Shown piece after piece: positions 53,412-62,350 of a stretch of 64,000 bases of DNA (within the stretch, counting starts at the first letter, position 1; the number at the start of each line of letters is the position of its first letter). The notes beneath the pieces were generated by a model. The model was not told the origin of the DNA. It made no database searches and saw only the letters and a list, made by a program, of their open reading frames with translations. Location of the stretch: NCBI GenBank assembly GCA_035295125.1, contig DATGJP010000011.1, forward strand, positions 62,001 through 126,000, written 5' to 3'. This DNA comes from JAICMB01 sp035295125 (GTDB lineage Bacteria; Acidobacteriota; Terriglobia; Bryobacterales; Bryobacteraceae). The translations under genes were made by a program, and so were the position numbers.

Positions 53412-54581
53412 ATGGCTCGGTTCAACGGCGTCGACTACTTGCAGTTCGACTCACTTCTCTCGGAGCAGGAACTCCTCGTAAGGCAGACCGCGCGTCAATT
53501 TGTTGAAGATCGCGTGGTCCCCGTGATACGCGATTCGTTTAACAACGCACGTTTCCCTAAAGAACTAATTCCGGAAATGGGCCGCCTGGGATTCTTCGGC
53601 GCCAACCTCGAAGGCTACGGCTGCGCGGGGATGAGCAATGTCGAGTACGGCCTGGTAATGCAGGAATTGGAGCGCGGAGATTCGGGCATTCGTAGTTTCG
53701 CCTCCGTGCAGGGCGCCCTGGTGATGTACCCGATCCTCACCTACGGTTCCGACGAACAAAAAGAGCGCTGGCTTCCGCGCATGCAGGCGGGCGAGGCCCT
53801 GGGCTGCTTCGGGCTCACAGAGCCAGGCTTCGGTTCGAATCCCGCGGGTATGGCGACGCGGGCGCGCCGTGACGGCGACGACTGGATTCTGAACGGCGAG
53901 AAAACCTGGATCACAAACGGATCGGTCGCTGAAGTGGCTATCGTCTGGGCGCGCGCCGAAGAAGGGATTCGAGGCTTTCTCGTCGAGCGCGGCACTCCCG
54001 GTTTCACGGCATCTGAAATTCACGGCAAACTATCGATGCGGGCATCCACAACGTCGAGCCTGTCGCTCGCCGACTGCCGCGTGCCCAACAGCGCCATGCT
54101 TCCCTGCGCCAAGGGCCTCAAGGCCCCTCTCAGTTGCCTTACACAGGCACGCTTCGGAATCGGCTGGGGCGTCATTGGGGCCGCGATGGAATGCTATGAA
54201 ACGGCGCGCCAGTACAGCATCACTCGCAAGCAGTTTGAAGGCAAGCCGATCGCGACGCACCAGCTTGTGCAGGAGAAGCTGGCCTGGATGATCACCGAGA
54301 TCAGCAAGGCGCAGCTATTAGCTCTGCACGTCGGCCGTCTCAAGGATCAGGACAAGCTCGAGCCCGCTCACATCTCCATGTTGAAGCGCAACAACGTAGC
54401 CATGGCGCTTGACTGTGCGCGCCTGAGCCGCGACCTACTGGGTGCAAACGGCATCATGGACGAGTACCCGATCATGCGCCACATGTGCAATCTCGAAACG
54501 GTGAAAACCTACGAGGGGACCGAGCACATTCACACGCTCGTCATTGGCGAGCGCGTCACCGGAATTCCTGCTTACAAGTGA
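53412..54581 (+). CDS. Acyl-CoA dehydrogenase, glutaryl-CoA dehydrogenase-like
   Basis: 389 residues with the three-domain layout: LGCFGLTEPGFGSNPAGMATRA near residue 140, FAD-site WITNGSVAEVAIVWARA near 175, GIGWGVIGAAMECYETARQY near 255 and TYEGTEHIHTLVIGERVTG at the end, where the Glu in YEGT is the catalytic base of glutaryl-CoA dehydrogenase-type enzymes. It oxidises an acyl-CoA, with glutaryl-CoA (lysine/tryptophan breakdown) a reasonable guess. The convergent membrane protein overlaps its end by 10 bases. Confidence 0.9.
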   Translation: MARFNGVDYLQFDSLLSEQELLVRQTARQFVEDRVVPVIRDSFNNARFPKELIPEMGRLGFFGANLEGYGCAGMSNVEYGLVMQELERGDSGIRSFASVQGALVMYPILTYGSDEQKERWLPRMQAGEALGCFGLTEPGFGSNPAGMATRARRDGDDWILNGEKTWITNGSVAEVAIVWARAEEGIRGFLVERGTPGFTASEIHGKLSMRASTTSSLSLADCRVPNSAMLPCAKGLKAPLSCLTQARFGIGWGVIGAAMECYETARQYSITRKQFEGKPIATHQLVQEKLAWMITEISKAQLLALHVGRLKDQDKLEPAHISMLKRNNVAMALDCARLSRDLLGANGIMDEYPIMRHMCNLETVKTYEGTEHIHTLVIGERVTGIPAYK

Positions 54582-55372
54582 AGCCGGTCGTGTGCCGCGT
54601 GCATGCGATGGTAAGCGTAAACGAATAGCATAATGGGCAGCACCAGCAGCGATGTTGCCCAACCGGAGCGGTGCGTTGAAATGACGACCAGGCCTGACAC
54701 TATCGCACCGGTGAGATAGTAAGGAAACGACCAGGCGAACCAGCGATGCCAGACCTCCCAAAGGGGTCGCCTTTCCATCGTTGCAATCACCGCGGAGACC
54801 AGCGTGGTATTCACAGCGAAGAACACGCAGGTCACAACCGAGATTTGCGCGATGAGGTTATCCCGCAGGGTCGCGACGGCGAATGCGGAACGGGAGGCCA
54901 GGAAACAGACCGCAATACTGATCACGAAAGCGCCGATGTTGAAGGACAGTTGCAGCGCCGTGGGACGCGGTTTAGCCTTCCAGAAGGACTGCACAGCCGT
55001 TGCCACCGCACCGATTACAGCCGTCTCGCCGAATGTAAGGTCACCAACACTGATCAAGATGGCGACGAACGACAGCGAGAACGTACCCTCGGTCCCAGGG
55101 ACCTTGATCTTCAGCATGCCACCCAGAATGGCAATCGCCAGGTAGGCCAGAAAGCGTCGAGAATCGGCGCATTGCCACGCACTCAGCCCCTGGAGCAGGA
55201 GAGCCACACCGATCCCGACTACGCTACATGCGCAGACGATCACGTTGAATGGCGCGGAAGATACGCGTCCGGCGGTGGCCCCGATCATACAGTTCGCGGC
55301 TCCAAAGGGAGCAAGCGACAAGCCAACCTGTAAGAGTATGTAAATCGTTTCAGCGGGCTTTGAAGGGGACAA
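54572..55372 (-). CDS. Free-standing membrane sensor-like protein
   Basis: 266 residues and about eight membrane segments (ILLQVGLSLAPFGAANCMIG, VIVCACSVVGIGVALLLQG, YLAIAILGGMLKIKV, FSLSFVAILISVGDLTFGE, FVISIAVCFLASRSAFA, VVTCVFFAVNTTLVSAVIA, YLTGAIVSGLVVIST, LLVLPIMLFVYAYHRMHAA). The same kind of multi-helix segment is usually joined to HD-GYP or GGDEF output domains; here it stands alone, so it could be a sensor that works with a partner or a remnant. This resemblance is from memory. Confidence 0.65.
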   Translation of the reverse strand: MSPSKPAETIYILLQVGLSLAPFGAANCMIGATAGRVSSAPFNVIVCACSVVGIGVALLLQGLSAWQCADSRRFLAYLAIAILGGMLKIKVPGTEGTFSLSFVAILISVGDLTFGETAVIGAVATAVQSFWKAKPRPTALQLSFNIGAFVISIAVCFLASRSAFAVATLRDNLIAQISVVTCVFFAVNTTLVSAVIATMERRPLWEVWHRWFAWSFPYYLTGAIVSGLVVISTHRSGWATSLLVLPIMLFVYAYHRMHAAHDRLHL

Positions 55373-55509
55373 ATTGGCCGACCAAAATGTCCCACAACGG
55401 ACAAAGTGTCAAGGTATTGCACAGCCTCTGGTTTGCGGACAGGCGATTTCGGGTGTGCGTTCCTGATGACTCGGAGCCCGCTTGCTCCACGCGAGTGGAT
55501 GAAAACAAA

Positions 55510-55573
55510 GGTGGCGCAGGGCCTGCGCGTTCCCGTGTGACGTCCAAAGGCGGGTGAAACGCCTGAACTTCAC
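55510..55573. repeat. Paired hairpin element, diverged
   Basis: GGTGGCGCAGGGCCTGCGC (55510-55528, stem GCGCAGG with CCTGCGC) and AGGCG-GGTGAAA-CGCCT (55548-55564), ending TTCAC. Same arrangement of GGTG, hairpin, spacer, hairpin, CAC as at 36033, so it belongs to that family in weaker form. Confidence 0.6.
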
Positions 55574-55599
55574 AAGACATCAAGGAAATTGGATCGCAG

Positions 55600-55911
55600 C
55601 TAGAAAATACGGCGTGAATCGCGCCAGCGTTGCCGCTCCTCGCGCCTGAACTCGCGATCCCTCTCACGCTGCGCCCGCATCTCCTCGCGAACCGCGAGAC
55701 GTTCAGACCGGAAAGCCTCCCGTTGTGAACGAACAGCATCGTGATATGCTTCTCGAGCCGCCAGCCGGGCCTGATGTGCCTCGCGCCGCGCCTCAGCGGC
55801 CTGCCGGCGGGCCTGCCAGTAACCGTCGTCCCAGTACCGCTGGCCAAACGCGCTCGCGGGCGCCAATGCCGCTATTGCACCCAGAACCGCCACTGCGAGA
55901 AAACGCTTCAT
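55600..55911 (-). CDS. Exported Arg/Glu-rich small protein
   Basis: 103 residues. Signal peptide MKRFLAVAVLGAIAALAPAS, then a long charged helix rich in Arg, Glu, Ala and Gln (QARRQAAEARREAHQARLAA, then similar to the end). It looks like one continuous amphipathic helix or coiled coil. Such proteins occur in acidobacterial genomes and resemble periplasmic adaptor helices; no function is known. Confidence 0.7.
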   Translation of the reverse strand: MKRFLAVAVLGAIAALAPASAFGQRYWDDGYWQARRQAAEARREAHQARLAAREAYHDAVRSQREAFRSERLAVREEMRAQRERDREFRREERQRWRDSRRIF

Positions 55912-55959
55912 GCTGCCTCCGTCACCTTTGGACGATGCAACGCGGATTCGGTTTGATGG

Positions 55960-56763
55960 TTATCCGGGAACCACCCATTGCTCGCCCGGCTGGAAGACCT
56001 TGAAGCCGATTTCCGGCCGGTGCCCGAGCATGTGATCCACAAAACGGCTCACGACGTCGGGCTGGTCCTCGAAAGTGCCGTAATGCATGGGAGCAAGCCA
56101 GCGGGCGCCGATGTCATGCGCCAGTTGAGCGGCCTCGGTCACGTCGAAATTACCGTTCCCATTGATCGGCAGCAAGGCGACATTCACGTTGTACGGTCGC
56201 AGACGCTCCGCCATGCCTTCATACAACTTCCCATCGCCGGCATGATAGATGTTCACATCGCCGAACCGAATGATATATCCGAGATGAGGATAACCGCCCA
56301 AAGGCGTCCAGTTCAAGTCGGGATGCGCGGACGGGACCGAGTAGACACGGGCGTACAACCCGGTCTTGAAATACTCGACGCGCAGATCGGCATCCGTGGT
56401 GGTCATCCGCTCATACGGGACGCCGATCGCGAAGGCGTGTCCCGCGGCACTCTTCGGCATGACGACACGGCAGCGCGGGGAGGCCTTGATCATCGCAGGC
56501 AAGGACCCGGGGTCCATGTGCCCGCTGTGCTTGTGCGTGCAGAGTATCATGTCCGCATTGATCACCTGCTCCCCCTGGAGCGGCGCTCGAAGTATGCGGG
56601 TACGGCCGCGAATTTCTGAGAGGCAGGGATCGACGTAAAAGACGATATCGTGATGCTTCATCACGAAGCCGCTGTGGCCAAGCCACCACAGCACCGGCGA
56701 CAAGGCCGGCGTGTTCTCGATTTCCTCCAGCAGGTTAGGACCGTGGTTCACTGGTTCGGTCAT
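55960..56763 (-). CDS. MBL-fold metallohydrolase (UlaG-like)
   Basis: 267 residues. The metal site is present as THKHSGHMD (about 75-83), a HxHxxHxD variant. It has VYSVPSAHPD, IIRFGDVNIYHAGDGK with the second His/Asp set, and PMHYGTF near the end. The closest recognised group is L-ascorbate-6-phosphate lactonase (UlaG)/NAPE-PLD-like; the substrate is unknown. Its start overlaps the end of the Sua5 gene by 29 bases, so both come from one operon with prfB. Confidence 0.85.
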   Translation of the reverse strand: MTEPVNHGPNLLEEIENTPALSPVLWWLGHSGFVMKHHDIVFYVDPCLSEIRGRTRILRAPLQGEQVINADMILCTHKHSGHMDPGSLPAMIKASPRCRVVMPKSAAGHAFAIGVPYERMTTTDADLRVEYFKTGLYARVYSVPSAHPDLNWTPLGGYPHLGYIIRFGDVNIYHAGDGKLYEGMAERLRPYNVNVALLPINGNGNFDVTEAAQLAHDIGARWLAPMHYGTFEDQPDVVSRFVDHMLGHRPEIGFKVFQPGEQWVVPG

Positions 56764-57703
56764 TGGGTCTCTCTGAGCGATCTGCGGCGCGTTCTAAGCG
56801 GTCCGAAATGCCCGCCCAGTCGACGGTCAAAGGAGGTCGCTCCACGGCGATCCACTCCAGACCGAGGACGTCCAACTTGTGTAGGGTATCGTAAAGCTGC
56901 CGGGCATATTCACGGGCCCCCAGGGGCATCTGGATGGATTGCTGGCAGGCGCCCGGCGTTTCGCGCCAAAGGTACGCCCCGTGCCCATGTTCCGGCAAAG
57001 CGCCGCCGTCCACGATTAGAAGCGGAGTGGCCGGGCTGTAATGCCGCGGATGCATACCGGGTGACGCGTGAGGCCGCCCGGCGACGCCCGATGCCGCCAG
57101 AACCGGTCCGACCGCCTCCTCGATCTGGGCCCGCGTCACCATCCCCGGCCGCAACAATAGCGGCTGAACGTCCGCCAGGGAAAGTACCGTGGACTCGATC
57201 CCGACATCGGTGGTTCCGCCATCCAGGATCATCGCGATGCGATCGCCGAATGCGCGCCGGACGTGTGCCGCCGTGGTGGGCGACAGTTCGGTAAAGCGGT
57301 TGGCACTGGGCGCGGCGATAGGGACTCCGGCCGCACGAATCAGGTCAAGGGCAACCGGATGTTGGGGCATGCGGATACCGACGGTGGGAAGCCCCGCCGT
57401 CACCCGGTCCGGCACACACGGGGATTTGGGTAAGACGAGTGTCAAAGGACCCGGCCAGAAGCGTTCGGCAAGCGCCGCGGCACGCTCCGGCCAATCCACC
57501 ACAAGCCCTCTCGCCATCTCGAGTGAGCTGACATGTACGATCAACGGACTGGTTTGCGGCCGGCCCTTGACCACGAAGATTTGCTCAACTGCCGCCGCTT
57601 CCAGGGCATTGGCGCCTAATCCATAAACGGTTTCGGTGGGAAACGCGACCAGCTTACCCTCGCGGATCAGCCGGGCCGCTGCCTCGATTACCGCATCGCT
57701 CAC
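56735..57703 (-). CDS. L-threonylcarbamoyladenylate synthase (Sua5-type)
   Basis: 322 residues. Sua5/TsaC makes the threonylcarbamoyl adenylate used for t6A in tRNA. The YrdC domain (1 to about 190) has GKLVAFPTETVYGLGANA, KGRPQTSPLIVHV and VGIRMPQHPVALDLI. The C-terminal about 100 residues (from 215) form the Sua5-specific domain, so this is the long type. Start overlaps the prfB stop by 4 bases (ATGA), pointing to an operon prfB-sua5-MBL. Confidence 0.93.
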   Translation of the reverse strand: MSDAVIEAAARLIREGKLVAFPTETVYGLGANALEAAAVEQIFVVKGRPQTSPLIVHVSSLEMARGLVVDWPERAAALAERFWPGPLTLVLPKSPCVPDRVTAGLPTVGIRMPQHPVALDLIRAAGVPIAAPSANRFTELSPTTAAHVRRAFGDRIAMILDGGTTDVGIESTVLSLADVQPLLLRPGMVTRAQIEEAVGPVLAASGVAGRPHASPGMHPRHYSPATPLLIVDGGALPEHGHGAYLWRETPGACQQSIQMPLGAREYARQLYDTLHKLDVLGLEWIAVERPPLTVDWAGISDRLERAADRSERPNDRTSEPRS

Positions 57704-58834
57704 TCAGGCAGGTCCTCTTTGCCGTTCCCCGAGATCCTACCTGTCTTTTTCCAGACCAGGAACGCGTGCATGAGGCCGTCGAGGTCGCCGTCGAGTACGC
57801 GATCCACATCGCCGATGGAGAGCTTGGTGCGATGGTCCTTGATGAGCCGGTACGGCGCCAGGACATAGCTGCGGATCTGGCTGCCGAAGTTGATGTCGAG
57901 CTTGGTGTCTTCGAGCTTGTTTTGCTCGACGCGCTTCTTGTCCATCTCGAATTCGTACAAGCGCGCCTTCAACTGCTTGATCGCGCTGGCGCGGTTCTTA
58001 TGCTGCGACCGCTCGTTCTGGCACTGCACAACGATACCGGTCGGAATATGCGTCATGCGGACAGCCGATTCTGTTCGGTTGACGTGCTGGCCGCCTGCGC
58101 CGCTGGCGCGAAATACGTCGACGCGGAGGTCTTCCGGTTTGATATCGATCTTCACATCGTCATCGATTTGCGGATAGACGAAGACGGACGCGAAAGATGT
58201 ATGCCGCCGGGCGTTGGCGTCGAAAGGCGAGATGCGCACCAGCCTGTGGACGCCGATCTCAGATTGCAGCAGTCCGTAGGCATTTTCTCCGTTCACCTCG
58301 AAAGTGACGGATTTAATGCCGGCGCCTTCACCCTCCAGACGGTCCGTGACGACAATCTGGTGGCCGTCGCGTTCGGCCCAGCGCAGGTACATGCGCAGCA
58401 GCATTTCGGCCCAGTCCTGGCTTTCCGTGCCGCCCGCTCCGGGGTGGATCGTAACGATGGCGCTCTTGGAGTCGTTCTCCCCGGAGAGCAGCATCGCGGT
58501 TTCGACCCGCTCCAGGAGCGCCGCGAACGTCTTCATCTCCTGTTCGAGGTCGCCCAGCACGTTCTCGCCCTCGCGGGCCAGTTCGAAAAGAGTGTCGAGA
58601 TCGGAAGTGCGCGTCGCGAGTTCCGCTTCTTTTTGCAACGCTTCTTCGATGCGCTTCCGATCCTGCAGAATCCTCTGGCTCTTCTCCGGCTGATTCCAGA
58701 AGTCCGGCGCAGCGGTCAGCGCTTCGAGCTTGCCTAATTCAGTCTTCTTTTTGGGAGCGTCAAAGATAGCTCCGCACAGCGTCCGATTGCTGGCGGAGCG
58801 AGGTGTATTCTCGTTCGAGTTCGTCGAGGGTCAT
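57700..58834 (-). CDS. prfB: Peptide chain release factor 2, with programmed +1 frameshift
   Basis: RF2 ends translation at UGA and UAA. A 24-codon first frame from ATG 58834 reads MTLDELEREYTSLRQQ then SDAVRSYL, and ends with TGA. Slipping one base at CTTTGAC continues as DAPKKKTELGKLEALTAAPD and then the long frame to 57700. The mature part has the SPF tripeptide in RISPFDAN for stop recognition and GGQ in SGAGGQHVNR for peptide release. Total 377 residues, the family length. The frame from 58638 onward alone would lack the N-terminal domain. It is followed by Sua5 with a 4-base overlap. Confidence 0.95.
58759..58773 (-). promoter_or_regulatory. RF2 autoregulatory +1 frameshift site
   Basis: On the minus strand GGAG (58773-58770), a 4-base spacer CTAT and the shift site CTT-TGA-C (58765-58759). 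The internal ribosome-binding sequence close to the P site and the TGA at codon 25 match the known bacterial site. Low RF2 slows UGA termination and allows the shift. Confidence 0.92.
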
Positions 58835-58925
58835 GAAATACTATTTTACCAAGGTCGCGGCGACTTCAGGCTCATCTTGTTCCCAAAGCCGGCTAAAAGG
58901 GCTTGCTTGCGGCACAATAAAGGTC

Positions 58926-60140
58926 ATGCCGGTCGCTCGTCGGTCTTTTATGACAGCCTCTGCGGGCGCGCTTGTCGTTGCGGTTCAACCTCCGGCCGCA
59001 CCGGCCGCGCCTTCCGATCCGAGGCGCGATCCGCTTGGGGTTCGCGCGGACTTTCCCGTAGTAGACCATCGAATCTACCTCAACTCCGCTTATATTGCTC
59101 CAGTCCATCGTGCGGTAATCGCGGCGAGCCATGAGCACGTCGAGGCCAAAAGCAGGGGCTCTCTCAACGTTGGTTCGCTGATTCGTACCAATGACGCAGT
59201 CCGTGCCCAGTTCGCCCGAATGATCAATGCGACTCCCGAAGAGATTGGTCTTCTTTTTTCAACGGGCGACGGCGAAAACGTGATCGCCAACGGCGTGGGC
59301 CTTAAGCCGGGCGACAACGTCGTTGTAGACGACCTTCATTACACTACCGAGTTTGTGCTCTACCGCGCTCTCGAGGCGTCTCGCGGTATTGAACTGCGGA
59401 TTGTGAAGAACCGCGATGGAGCCGTGACTGCTGCCGATTTTGAACCTCACATCGACAAGCGAACTCGAATCGTCTCGGTGGCGTGGGTGTCAAATCAGAA
59501 CGGGTTTCGGCACGACATGCGCCCGATTGCGGACCTCGCCCATGCCAACGGGGCACTTTTTTATGCCGACGCCGTGCAGGCGGCGGGAATGATCGACTTG
59601 GATGTTCGGGCGGCCGGCGTAGATGCATTGTGTTCCGGCTCGTACAAGTGGTTGATGTCCGAATTTGGGGTCGCGCCGTTTTTTGTAAGCCGTGAAGCAG
59701 TCGACCGAATCCAGACGGACCGCATCGGTGAGTTTGCGGTTGAGCGCAACGAGCCCGATCGTCATTACCAGCTCGTGAAAAATGCAAGCAAGTTTGAGGG
59801 CACCAGCCGTTCCTTTGGCGCAGTGGCGCAGTTACGGGCGAGCCTCTCGTATCTTGACAAGGTGGGCATATCGCGAATCGAGGAGCACACCGTAGCACTC
59901 GCTCAACAACTCTATGCCGGCCTGGTAAAGCAGGGGTACAAAATGTTCACCCCTCCCGGGAATCGCTCTTCGATCGTGACCTTCAACATTACGAAGCCGG
60001 CGGATGCCTGGCGCGCTGCGTTGGATGCGGCAAGAATCGATGTAACGATACGAAACGCTCAGATCCGCGTATCGCCGGCGTTGTTCAACAACGCGGATGA
60101 AATCGACCAGCTATTGAGTGTCACGAGAAGATTTTCGTAG
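58926..60140 (+). CDS. Aminotransferase class V/cysteine-desulfurase-like protein with Tat-like signal
   Basis: 404 residues from ATG 58926 with AAAGG 4 bases upstream. RRSFMTASAGALVVAVQPPA resembles a twin-arginine signal, so export is likely. The fold-type I core has IYLNSAYIAPVHRAVIAA, LFSTGDGENVIANGV, VSVAWVSNQNGFRHD, LFYADAVQAAGMIDLD and CSGSYKWLMSE with the PLP lysine (about 230). Isopenicillin-N-epimerase-like enzymes are the nearest type. An exported PLP enzyme is unusual. The upstream extension to 58803 overlaps prfB and is rejected. Confidence 0.85.
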   Translation: MPVARRSFMTASAGALVVAVQPPAAPAAPSDPRRDPLGVRADFPVVDHRIYLNSAYIAPVHRAVIAASHEHVEAKSRGSLNVGSLIRTNDAVRAQFARMINATPEEIGLLFSTGDGENVIANGVGLKPGDNVVVDDLHYTTEFVLYRALEASRGIELRIVKNRDGAVTAADFEPHIDKRTRIVSVAWVSNQNGFRHDMRPIADLAHANGALFYADAVQAAGMIDLDVRAAGVDALCSGSYKWLMSEFGVAPFFVSREAVDRIQTDRIGEFAVERNEPDRHYQLVKNASKFEGTSRSFGAVAQLRASLSYLDKVGISRIEEHTVALAQQLYAGLVKQGYKMFTPPGNRSSIVTFNITKPADAWRAALDAARIDVTIRNAQIRVSPALFNNADEIDQLLSVTRRFS

Positions 60141-60256
60141 CCACAACGGGTGTGTCGCTGAGTTTCCACGATGGTGGATAGTATCGTGCTCCCGGTTAGT
60201 GATTCGGCGCTTGTGGAGGCGTTTCGAAGACTCCAAGCGCGGAAGCCTGTGGAAGG

Positions 60257-60324
60257 GTGGAGCAGGCCTTCAGCCTGCCTTTGGACTTACCCGAGAAAGG
60301 ACAGCCGAAACGGTCTGTGCCACC
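60257..60324. repeat. Paired CAGGC hairpin element, diverged
   Basis: GCAGGC-CTTCA-GCCTGC (60262-60278) and ACAGCCG-AAA-CGGTCTGT (60301-60318, one bulge), bounded by GGTGG on the left and CCACC on the right. The gap 60141-60378 holds nothing else recognisable. Confidence 0.7.
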
Positions 60325-60378
60325 TTGTTTCATCCACAGTTGAAAACCTGCCTACCAGCAAAACTGAGTGGCGTTAGC

Positions 60379-61167
60379 TTAAGCCGCCGCACGCAGGTAC
60401 AGGAACATCATCGCGAACGCCGCGCACGTCAATATGAGCGACATGGCTGCCGCGGCGCGAATCACGGGCTCCTTCCACATCGCCCGTGCGCGAGGCGTGC
60501 TGGCGAGATAAGCAGTGACGAACCCGCCGATAATTCCCCCGATATGCGCCCAGAAGTCCACGCCCGGGATAAAGCTCATGATCAACGCGAAGATGATCCA
60601 CCGCGTATACAGAGACTTAACCGCCGCCCCCAAAGCGGACTTATCGGTGAACGCGAATGCCAGCATCGCGCCCATGAGCCCAAAGATTCCCGCCGATGAT
60701 CCGAGCGAATACCCGTGGCCGAAGTTCGAGCTCACATAAAACCCGCACACCGTGGATACGAAGTAAAAGACCAGCAAACGGCTGGTGCCATAAAACTGCT
60801 CCACCTCCGCGCCCACATCGAACAACACCCACGAGTTCATCAGGATGTGAATGATGCCGCCGTGTAGGAACCCCGCCGTCACAAGACGCCAAAGCTGGTG
60901 CTGCATGTAAGGCCACGGGACGCTGGCGCCGGCGTTCGTCAAGCCGGATTGCGGGTCGATCTGCTGGCCCACGAACAAGCCGGTGTTGATCAGCAGAATG
61001 ATAATCGTCGTGAATCGGGCTTGGGGAATAAGCCCGCCGAGGATTTGACCAGGCTCACGACGGTCCACCGGACGTGGTCCCAAAGACGCTTCACAGTAAG
61101 GGCACACCCGATCACCCGTAGTTACAAATGCCCGGCAATTCGGGCACATCCGTCGTGTTTCAGCCAA
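60379..61167 (-). CDS. Rhomboid-family intramembrane serine protease with zinc ribbon
   Basis: 262 residues starting at TTG 61167. Residues about 7-35 form a zinc ribbon (MCPNCRAF...CPYCEASLG). Six to seven membrane segments follow. The catalytic Ser is in LGSSAGIFGLMG (about 150) and the His in AHIGGIIGGFVTAYL (about 222), the expected Ser-His dyad. It cuts substrates within the membrane. Divergent from the M48 protease gene and sharing its promoter region; a regulatory partnership between the two proteases is possible but unproved. Confidence 0.9.
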   Translation of the reverse strand: MAETRRMCPNCRAFVTTGDRVCPYCEASLGPRPVDRREPGQILGGLIPQARFTTIIILLINTGLFVGQQIDPQSGLTNAGASVPWPYMQHQLWRLVTAGFLHGGIIHILMNSWVLFDVGAEVEQFYGTSRLLVFYFVSTVCGFYVSSNFGHGYSLGSSAGIFGLMGAMLAFAFTDKSALGAAVKSLYTRWIIFALIMSFIPGVDFWAHIGGIIGGFVTAYLASTPRARAMWKEPVIRAAAAMSLILTCAAFAMMFLYLRAAA

Positions 61168-61172
61168 ATCTC

Positions 61173-61182
61173 ATTGTACAAT
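61173..61182. promoter_or_regulatory. Palindromic shared -10 for divergent rhomboid and M48 genes
   Basis: ATTGTACAAT is a perfect 10-bp palindrome, so TACAAT is read on both strands (61177-61182 on plus, 61178-61173 on minus). Expected start points fall at about 61189 (GTG 61191) and about 61166 (TTG 61167), making both transcripts leaderless or nearly so. No convincing -35 was seen on either strand. Confidence 0.55.
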
Positions 61183-61190
61183 CCCAATCG

Positions 61191-62333
61191 GTGCAAGCCA
61201 TTCAAAGTTACACGTTGCCGCCGGATAAACTCATCCTGGCGGTCAATTACGCGCACGCCCGGCACGTGCTCTACTTCTCGTCGATCGCGCTGTCAGCCTT
61301 CGTTTTGCTCGCGATTCTCTACTTTCGCGTCGCACCCAGGCTGCGAAAACGCGGTGGTTGGGCTGTGGCGGCGGGAGTCTACCTGATCACTGCGATCTTC
61401 GAACTGCCGACCGACGTGATGTATCATGCGCTGTCGCTCAAGTACGGAATTTCGATCGAGGGCTGGCCGGCATGGCTCCTCGATTGGCTGAAATCGCAAG
61501 CTGTTGCGCTACCCCTGGCCATCCTGCTGCTGCTCGGTTTCTATTTCGTCCTGCGTCGCAGCCCAACCCGGTGGTGGCTCTATGTCTGGATCGCCTGTAT
61601 TCCGCTTTCGATTTTCGGAGTCTGGATCGAGCCGTTTGTCCTGGAACCGATGTTTAACCGCTTCGAGCCGCTCGCAGCGACTCATCCCGATCTGATTCCG
61701 CCGATTGAGACCATCCTTGCGCGCGCCGGTGTTGTCATTCCGAAAGAGCGTCTTTTTGAAATGGAGGCAAGCGCCAAAACGAATGCCCTGAATGCATATG
61801 TTTCCGGCTTCGGTTCTTCAAAGCGCGTGGTGCTATATGACACGATCATCAAAAAGGAACTGCAGCCCGCGCTGCTCACCACCTTCGGCCACGAACTTGG
61901 CCATTATGTGCTCGGACACATTCCGAAGAGCATCGCCTTCGGAACTGTGATGCTGTTCATGGGGCTCTTCATTGCCTACCAGGCCATAACTATGTTCGTG
62001 CGGCGTTGGGGTCCGAAGTTCGACATCCCAAGCGTAAGCGACTGGGCTTCGCTCCCGGCATTCGGGCTGCTGCTCCTGCTGCTCAGCTTTGTTGCGGAAC
62101 CGGTCGTTAACGCATACAGCCGCAACCAGGAACATGAGGCGGACGTCTACTCTCTTCAGGTGACTGACGGCATAGTGCCGGATAATGGCCAGGCGGCGGC
62201 GGCCGCCTTCCAGATCGAAGGTGAGACCGATCTGGACCCTCCCCACCCCAGCCCTTTTATCGTATTCTGGCTGTACACCCACCCGCCCACCAGCGATCGG
62301 CTGCAATTGGCTCTGGAATGGCGCGGTCATTGA
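61191..62333 (+). CDS. M48-family membrane metallopeptidase (Ste24-like)
   Basis: 380 residues from GTG 61191; a start at 61128 would run antisense to the rhomboid gene start. Several membrane segments surround the zinc site HELGH (about 233-237 in TFGHELGHYVLGH), with the third ligand in NQEHEADVYSLQ (about 315). This is the CAAX-protease/Ste24 arrangement: N-terminal helices, protease domain, helical hairpin. Expected to cut membrane or misfolded proteins at the cytoplasmic side. Confidence 0.9.
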   Translation: MQAIQSYTLPPDKLILAVNYAHARHVLYFSSIALSAFVLLAILYFRVAPRLRKRGGWAVAAGVYLITAIFELPTDVMYHALSLKYGISIEGWPAWLLDWLKSQAVALPLAILLLLGFYFVLRRSPTRWWLYVWIACIPLSIFGVWIEPFVLEPMFNRFEPLAATHPDLIPPIETILARAGVVIPKERLFEMEASAKTNALNAYVSGFGSSKRVVLYDTIIKKELQPALLTTFGHELGHYVLGHIPKSIAFGTVMLFMGLFIAYQAITMFVRRWGPKFDIPSVSDWASLPAFGLLLLLLSFVAEPVVNAYSRNQEHEADVYSLQVTDGIVPDNGQAAAAAFQIEGETDLDPPHPSPFIVFWLYTHPPTSDRLQLALEWRGH

Positions 62334-62350
62334 TACAATCGTAAATTCAG

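Noticed and set aside
57766..58737. 323-residue plus-strand frame
   Set aside because: Antisense to prfB, which has SPF and GGQ motifs and the frameshift site.
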